Assembly (NCBI GenBank): GCA_963973455.1
Contig: CAXAZF010000002.1
Span: 186,001-250,000 of the forward strand
Direction of reading: 5' to 3'
From: Marixanthomonas sp002364245
GTDB lineage: Bacteria; Bacteroidota; Bacteroidia; Flavobacteriales; Flavobacteriaceae
DNA: 64,000 nucleotides
Every line of letters begins with the position of its first letter. The stretch's first letter is position 1. Of the stretch, positions 60,201 to 64,000 are shown piece by piece. Position numbers and translations under genes: made by a program. A model generated the notes under the pieces. The model saw only the letters and a list, made by a program, of their open reading frames with translations, did no database searches and was not told the origin of the DNA.

Positions 60201-60739
60201 TAGTCGTTTTTGGAATGGATTTCGTAGTTATTATGACGATGATGGGTATCATATCCCTTGCAGGTATTGTTGTAAATAATGCGATCGTATTGATAGATTA
60301 CACTCAAATACTCTTTGACCGTAAAAAAGAAGAACTGGGTATGGACGAAGATGAATTGTTGACCAAACAAGAATACTTTAAACAAATAGTTGCCGGTGGT
60401 AAATCACGTTTACGTCCTGTACTATTAACAGCCATTACAACCGTTTTAGGATTAATACCATTGGCTGTTGGTTTAAATATTGACTTTTTCGGATTATTTA
60501 CAGATTATGATCCAGGTATTTATATAGGAGGAGATAATGTTATTTTCTGGGGTCCACTGGCTTGGACGGTAATATTCGGGTTGATATTTGCAACCTTCCT
60601 AACATTGATTATTGTACCTGTAATGTTCTATTTAGTAAATCGGGCAAAAGTGAAATTTGCCAAGAAAAGAGCAGATAGAAAACAACGGAAGTTAGAAGAA
60701 AAACAAGCCAGGGAAGCAACAGAACAATCTGCAGATTAA
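57233..60739 (+). CDS. RND efflux permease (AcrB/CzcA superfamily) with extra helices
   Basis: 1168 residues, longer than the usual 1030-1050. Both RND halves are recognisable: the first helix (VYVIIAIILFLGVFSYYTMPRESFPE), GMLVDNGIVVVENV in helix 4 with Asp of the proton relay, and the second half GIVVNNAIVLIDYT. Two insertions are visible. One between helices 6 and 7 carries two additional hydrophobic segments (SIILALIGAILLILGFVF and NLSILAAIMLWVYKYFLAG); the other is a loop near the C-terminus (GLFTDYDPGIYIGGDN). It is the pump of the TetR-TolC-MFP-RND operon. Substrate range unknown. Confidence 0.93.
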   Translation: MSKNTYKEFSISSWAIDNKMTVYVIIAIILFLGVFSYYTMPRESFPEIVETKIYVSSINPGNSAEDVEKFITEPLEEEFNNIGGVREITSTTLQDYSMVIVEFEEDVAIPTAKQRVKDKVDQVKAETTWPTLDNGAKVEPNVFDLNLSEEQPILNINLTGDYPIQQLKDYAEYLQDKIELLAPIKEATIRGVEDKEVEIAVDIYKMTASKVSFTDIINAVRGENNTISGGNVISNGIEKNIRILGEIESPRELENIVVKRDGGNVFLKDIASIKFKEEDPTTYAREYNSPVVMLDVKKRAGKNMIEAVENIKEIIETEQESYLPEGLHISLTNDQSIKTQNQVDDLVNNIIFGVILVVLVLMFFLGFRNALFVGFAIPLSMLLSLFILSSFGFTLNTMVLFGLVMGLGMLVDNGIVVVENVYSLMSEGMSRKEAAKQGMGEIAWPIIASTATTLAAFFPLGLWPGLIGKFMIYFPITLSVVLSSSLFVALIINSMLTSKFMETEEEEITKKKLITRSIILALIGAILLILGFVFDIAGLRGIGNLSILAAIMLWVYKYFLAGAVDYFQFKSLKKLENFYERFLKFALRGKKAYVFFFGTFGVLIFSFVLVGLAQPNVLFFPENEPNQIITYIEYPQGTDIEKTNKLTKKIEDQVYSAIKKYEDEDGYNFMVESAISQVGEGAGNPQTDAGQSNEMPHKGKITLSMREFKLRRGVKSSTVLSEVRDAVKGFPGASIVVEKDAAGPPVGYPINIELSGEDYEEMLREAENMRSYIENLGVAGIEELKIDVNKSKPEMDVRVDREKAGQLGVSTAAVGQTLRRSIYGEEVSTYKDGDDDYPINVRLDDQYRYDESALFNQPVTFRNNSGQLIQVPISSLITKSNSSSFSSIKRKDLKRVITLYSNVLGGYNATEIVTELKSELENYDMPQDINYAFTGEQEEQADNMSFLLLALFYAMGGILLILVAQFNSLSKPMIILSAIVLSLAGVFLGLVVFGMDFVVIMTMMGIISLAGIVVNNAIVLIDYTQILFDRKKEELGMDEDELLTKQEYFKQIVAGGKSRLRPVLLTAITTVLGLIPLAVGLNIDFFGLFTDYDPGIYIGGDNVIFWGPLAWTVIFGLIFATFLTLIIVPVMFYLVNRAKVKFAKKRADRKQRKLEEKQAREATEQSAD

Positions 60740-60760
60740 TTAAGTAAAAGTTTATCATTA

Positions 60761-60793
60761 AAAAACCCTTTCCAAATTGGAAAGGGTTTTATT
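60761..60793. terminator. bidirectional terminator between RND and SusD
   Basis: AAACCCTTTCC-AAAT-TGGAAAGGGTTT type hairpin (60763-60789), nearly perfect, with A-run before and T-run after. It serves the RND operon and the minus-strand susCD operon. Confidence 0.85.
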
Positions 60794-60814
60794 ATATAAA
60801 GACTAATTATTCTA

Positions 60815-62146
60815 TTACTGATTCTCTGTTAATGGAATGGGAAATTTAGAAAACACATCATCTTCCGCTCTATCGGTTGGAAGCTCTCCTAACCTACCAA
60901 ATCTTCTCATATCGATCCAGCGATGCCCTTCAGCATATAAAGAATATCTTCTTTGTGTAAGCATCTCATCTGTCAACGAAGCTGGGTCTGTAGGCCCTGT
61001 ATAAGGATCCAGTCCTGCACTGCTTCTAATAATATTAAGCGCATTTACGGTTTCACCTGGGTTACTGTTAATATTAGCTTCAGCATACAGTAAAATCAAT
61101 TCTTCATTTCTAATAATTGGAATATCAGATATATTAGATTCATATCTAAAAAGTGCATACGTACCTGACAAATCATCTTGACTTATAGGCTCGTCTAGCT
61201 CTACTACTTTTTCCAATCTATTGTCCTCGCTTTCAGCATCTGTTACAAAAGAAGGCTGGACTATTCGAGCATTTGCTGACGACAGGCCATCTATTGCTTG
61301 AAACAATGGATTTACAATATCGGTTTGATTTAAAGAGAAGTTATAAAAAACTCCAGTATTTAAAGTTGAACCATCCAACGATAAAAATGAATCATCTAAA
61401 AATGACAACACTGCCGGATAATCTTCTTGATAGGCGGCTACTCTCGCTGAAATAGCTTTATTCACCTGTAAAAAACTATTTGGTGTGTCAAACCCATCAA
61501 ATCCTGAAGATAAAATATAGGGGAATTCTGCTCCGCCATTTGCCAAATCGGTGGCACCTTCTTCCAATAATGATCTAATTCCAGTTAACGCAGTAGACTT
61601 AGACACAAACGGCCCAAGATTATTTTCATCTTCCACATCCAGCCGGATTCCATTATCATCGGTAAGGTTTAAATTCAGTAATAGTTCATAAGCAATAAAG
61701 GTTTTTAAAAATCCTTTTGTTCCCGATAATTCAGCGTTTGTGAATTGTGCCGAAAGATCTTGCCCTTCAATAAATCCAATAATTAAATTAGCATTTTTCA
61801 CCGTTCTATACCGTGCGCCCCAAGGGCCTGTTATATAGAAAGTGTTATTATCTAATATCAGGTCTTCACGCCCTAATAAATCCCCCGTAAAACGCGGTTC
61901 GGAATTTGAAAAGCGATAGTATTCACGTCCTATTACACCGCAATCGTCATAATATGTACCTAAACGAACTCTAGAGCTGTACAAAATACCTCCAACGAGA
62001 TCTTGTAAATCCCCTCGTGTAAGGTTTTCTTCAAAAACATCTACTTCCGCATTGTTTAGGTCATTAAATTCTTCTACTTCACACGAACCTAGGGTTGCGA
62101 CTATCGAAGTAAAAAACAATATTTTAAATATATATTTTTTCATCAT
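60815..62146 (-). CDS. SusD/RagB-family outer-membrane nutrient-binding lipoprotein
   Basis: 443 residues. Lipoprotein signal with SIVATLGSCEV (acylated Cys at 22), SusD-type TPR helices (LIGFIEGQDLSAQ, FLKTFIAYELLLNLNL) and the C-terminal SusD motif EGHRWIDMRRFGRL. It captures the substrate at the cell surface and closes over the SusC channel. The start has two adjacent ATGs (62146 and 62143). It is 8 nt downstream of the SusC gene; only glycan or peptide enzymes outside the window could tell the ligand. Confidence 0.93.
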   Translation of the reverse strand: MMKKYIFKILFFTSIVATLGSCEVEEFNDLNNAEVDVFEENLTRGDLQDLVGGILYSSRVRLGTYYDDCGVIGREYYRFSNSEPRFTGDLLGREDLILDNNTFYITGPWGARYRTVKNANLIIGFIEGQDLSAQFTNAELSGTKGFLKTFIAYELLLNLNLTDDNGIRLDVEDENNLGPFVSKSTALTGIRSLLEEGATDLANGGAEFPYILSSGFDGFDTPNSFLQVNKAISARVAAYQEDYPAVLSFLDDSFLSLDGSTLNTGVFYNFSLNQTDIVNPLFQAIDGLSSANARIVQPSFVTDAESEDNRLEKVVELDEPISQDDLSGTYALFRYESNISDIPIIRNEELILLYAEANINSNPGETVNALNIIRSSAGLDPYTGPTDPASLTDEMLTQRRYSLYAEGHRWIDMRRFGRLGELPTDRAEDDVFSKFPIPLTENQ

Positions 62147-62154
62147 TTTTATTT

Positions 62155-64000
62155 TTAAAAGTTAACTGATACATTAAATAAGAATCTTTTTGATGAAGGG
62201 AAAGGTAATACATCAACTCCTGTAAAAATTGATCCTCCACCAAAGTTGGATACTTCAGGGTCATAACTATTATAATCGAAAAAGTTAAGTACATTGGTAC
62301 CAGATACACCAAACTTTATACTGTCGATACTTCCGTTTAGGATTCCTGCCAAAACGTCTTCCTGCAAAGTATAATACAATCCTACTTCACGTAAACGCAC
62401 ATAACTTGCATCTTCAACGTGTACTTCTGGCGGTGCTCCCGGTCTGTATTCACCATTAGGCAATTCGCCAGATGGGTCTACTCCAAAATCATCATAATCA
62501 TGACTCGTTCTGTTAAGGTCAGTCAACAATGTAGTTAAGTTTATATTGTCCCCTCCGTTTTTCCATTGCCACAACATAGTAAACTGAAGGTTTTTATATT
62601 TTAAATCACTGTTGAAACCCATTTGAAAATCAGGTTCTGCATCACCAATCACCCGTAATCCTTCTGGGTAAGATCCTACTATTTGTGTAGCACTCTGTCC
62701 TTCTTCAATTCTAAAAGAACCTAAACTTGGACCAAACGCACCTGTATTAAACGGAGGCACATCCAGTTGAGTAACTTCTGATTTATTTTTAAAGAAGTTG
62801 ACACCTAAATTCCATTGAATATCATCTGTTAGTATAGGGGTTGTGTTCAAACCTATTTCAACACCTTTGTTCTCTAAGCTACCTGCATTTACAAACTGCG
62901 TAGTAAAGCCAGTAGAAGGTTCTAAGTTGGCTTGTAAAATAAGATCGTCGATGGTTTTAATATAATAAGTGGCCGATAGATTAACCCGACCATTAAAAAA
63001 CCCGATATCAGTACCAAATTCTAATTCCTTTTGTCGTTCTGACTTTAAATTAGCATCTCCTCTAATACCTATAAGGCTTATCCCTAAAATACCATCTGTT
63101 GAAAAAGCGTTATAAGAAGTAAACAACGCACCAAAAGGCGGGAAGTTACCTGCTTCTCCATACGCGGCCCGTAATTTAAACTGGTTCCAAGCAGATTCTT
63201 CGTTCCAAAAGCCAAATTCATTTAAATTAACCGCTAACGATGCCTTTGGGTAATAAAATAGTTCGTTTGCATCGCCATTATTAGACGATTTATCACCACG
63301 AATACCAACAGTTGCAATAAACATATCTTTAAAGTTAACTTCTTCTTGCGCAAAAAACCCTGAATCTTCCTGCAGCAACCTTGTCTGGTTTACACCTGTA
63401 TTGGCGGCTTGATCAACATTGGTTTCTGAAGCAACCAAACCAGTAGCCGTTATAAGCTCGGTATTTTGATCGAAATACTCCCTTGTTAAACCAAATTGCG
63501 TTCTAAAATTAATATCACTATCTGTAAAGTAATTATGAACTAAAAAAGCAGAAAGGTTATAGTTTTTGTTTTGGGTATCACCCTGAGCCGAAACTCCATT
63601 TAAACCTCCATTCGACAATTTTTGAAATTGCAATTCTTTAGGGAATATTGCTCTACTTTGTTGACCGTAAAAATCTATACCCCCTCGAAGGATTAATTCC
63701 AGGTTAGAATTATCAGCCTTATAAATATCCAGATTTGCTGTTCCTCCCATTATAAGACGGTTCACAGTTTCCCTGTTAGTCACCAAATCACGTGTTTGCA
63801 GTGGGTTTGATGAGTTGTTTGGGTGGTCTGGATAAATCCCATCTTCATTAGGAAATAATTGGTCCCAAGGTCTGGTAGCCGTTAAAGCAATACCAATTGT
63901 CGTTCCTGAATTATCATTATTAAAAAACCCACGATCTGATGAAGAGTAAATATAATTAGAACTCAAGGTAAACTTTAAAAAGTCTTCCGGACTATGATCT
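62155..64000 (-). CDS. SusC/RagA-family TonB-dependent transporter (N-terminus outside window)
   Basis: The minus-strand frame is open from the stop at 62155 through the window end at 64000. About 614 C-terminal residues of the barrel are visible; the TTG at 63966 is internal. FLKFTLSSNYIYSSSDRGFF is typical of the start of the SusC barrel; GGDNINLTTLLTDLNRTSHDYDD, LREVGLYYTL, GVSGTNVLNFFDYNSYDPEVSNFG and the terminal FLFNVSVNF are family features. The plug, TonB box and carboxypeptidase-like domain lie outside the window. It pairs with the SusD gene and would be powered by ExbB/ExbD (39943-42364). Confidence 0.93.
   Translation of the reverse strand, partial: DHSPEDFLKFTLSSNYIYSSSDRGFFNNDNSGTTIGIALTATRPWDQLFPNEDGIYPDHPNNSSNPLQTRDLVTNRETVNRLIMGGTANLDIYKADNSNLELILRGGIDFYGQQSRAIFPKELQFQKLSNGGLNGVSAQGDTQNKNYNLSAFLVHNYFTDSDINFRTQFGLTREYFDQNTELITATGLVASETNVDQAANTGVNQTRLLQEDSGFFAQEEVNFKDMFIATVGIRGDKSSNNGDANELFYYPKASLAVNLNEFGFWNEESAWNQFKLRAAYGEAGNFPPFGALFTSYNAFSTDGILGISLIGIRGDANLKSERQKELEFGTDIGFFNGRVNLSATYYIKTIDDLILQANLEPSTGFTTQFVNAGSLENKGVEIGLNTTPILTDDIQWNLGVNFFKNKSEVTQLDVPPFNTGAFGPSLGSFRIEEGQSATQIVGSYPEGLRVIGDAEPDFQMGFNSDLKYKNLQFTMLWQWKNGGDNINLTTLLTDLNRTSHDYDDFGVDPSGELPNGEYRPGAPPEVHVEDASYVRLREVGLYYTLQEDVLAGILNGSIDSIKFGVSGTNVLNFFDYNSYDPEVSNFGGGSIFTGVDVLPFPSSKRFLFNVSVNF

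Noticed and set aside
1..64000. CRISPR arrays, transposases, prophage genes
   Set aside because: No regularly spaced repeats, no DDE/HUH or integrase motifs and no phage structural genes were seen; the tail-fibre-like module at 17440-17590 belongs to a single secreted protein.

Overview
The window is AT-rich DNA from the chromosome of a marine-type Flavobacteriaceae member (Bacteroidota). The evidence is a flexirubin/aryl-polyene-type pigment locus with an embedded tyrosine ammonia-lyase, a SusC/SusD pair, a secreted protease with a type IX secretion C-terminal sorting domain, a DUF2723 membrane protein, and promoters of the Bacteroidota form TTG-N19/21-TAnnTTTG. The genus cannot be fixed from the sequence. 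No CRISPR array, prophage, insertion sequence or rRNA was seen.

Layout. (1) 1-10451, minus strand: a tightly packed, overlapping run of 13 genes for a flexirubin-like aryl-polyene lipid. It reads tyrosine ammonia-lyase, ketoreductase, acyltransferase, dehydratase, ketosynthase, half-ketosynthase, ACP, ketosynthase, Cys-less ketosynthase, polysaccharide deacetylase, LolA-like carrier, second dehydratase and a glycosyltransferase cut by the window edge. A divergent FAD halogenase/oxidoreductase-like gene (10559-11797) flanks it. (2) 11800-12060: tRNA-Gln with a terminator, plus a second truncated copy of the tRNA 3' end and its own terminator. (3) 12228-18006: DUF2723 glycosyltransferase-like protein, polysaccharide deacetylase, a convergent secreted surface protein, and a 480-bp gap with tandem hairpins sharing one loop. 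(4) 18070-25656: polA, an uncharacterised protein with kinase-like motifs, pyruvate carboxylase. (5) 25715-31682: translation block rplM-rpsI-rpsB-tsf and pyrH-frr, interrupted by a convergent M23 peptidase. (6) 31771-39205: outer-membrane barrel, MMPL/RND exporter, asnS, rpoN and a membrane protein. (7) 39200-42771: OmpA-like barrel, an ExbB/ExbD energy-transduction operon, tRNA-Ser. (8) 42920-48136: asparaginase, TatD, retropepsin-like protease, a TPR histidine kinase with its LuxR-type regulator, then a cluster of ACGT palindromes and an unlisted 39-residue membrane-protein ORF. (9) 48222-53883: odhB-sucA (TCA cycle), a small barrel, polyprenyl synthase. (10) 54055-60739: TetR regulator and a TolC/MFP/RND efflux operon. 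(11) 60815-64000: SusD and SusC (SusC runs off the end).

Most of the window is core metabolism. The parts most worth a second look are the pigment locus with two catalytically incomplete ketosynthase homologues, the tRNA-Gln 3'-end duplication, the hairpin array before polA, the structured leaders of rpsB and pyrH, the CxxC-bearing ExbD, the kinase-like protein after polA, and the palindrome plus small membrane protein downstream of the two-component system.
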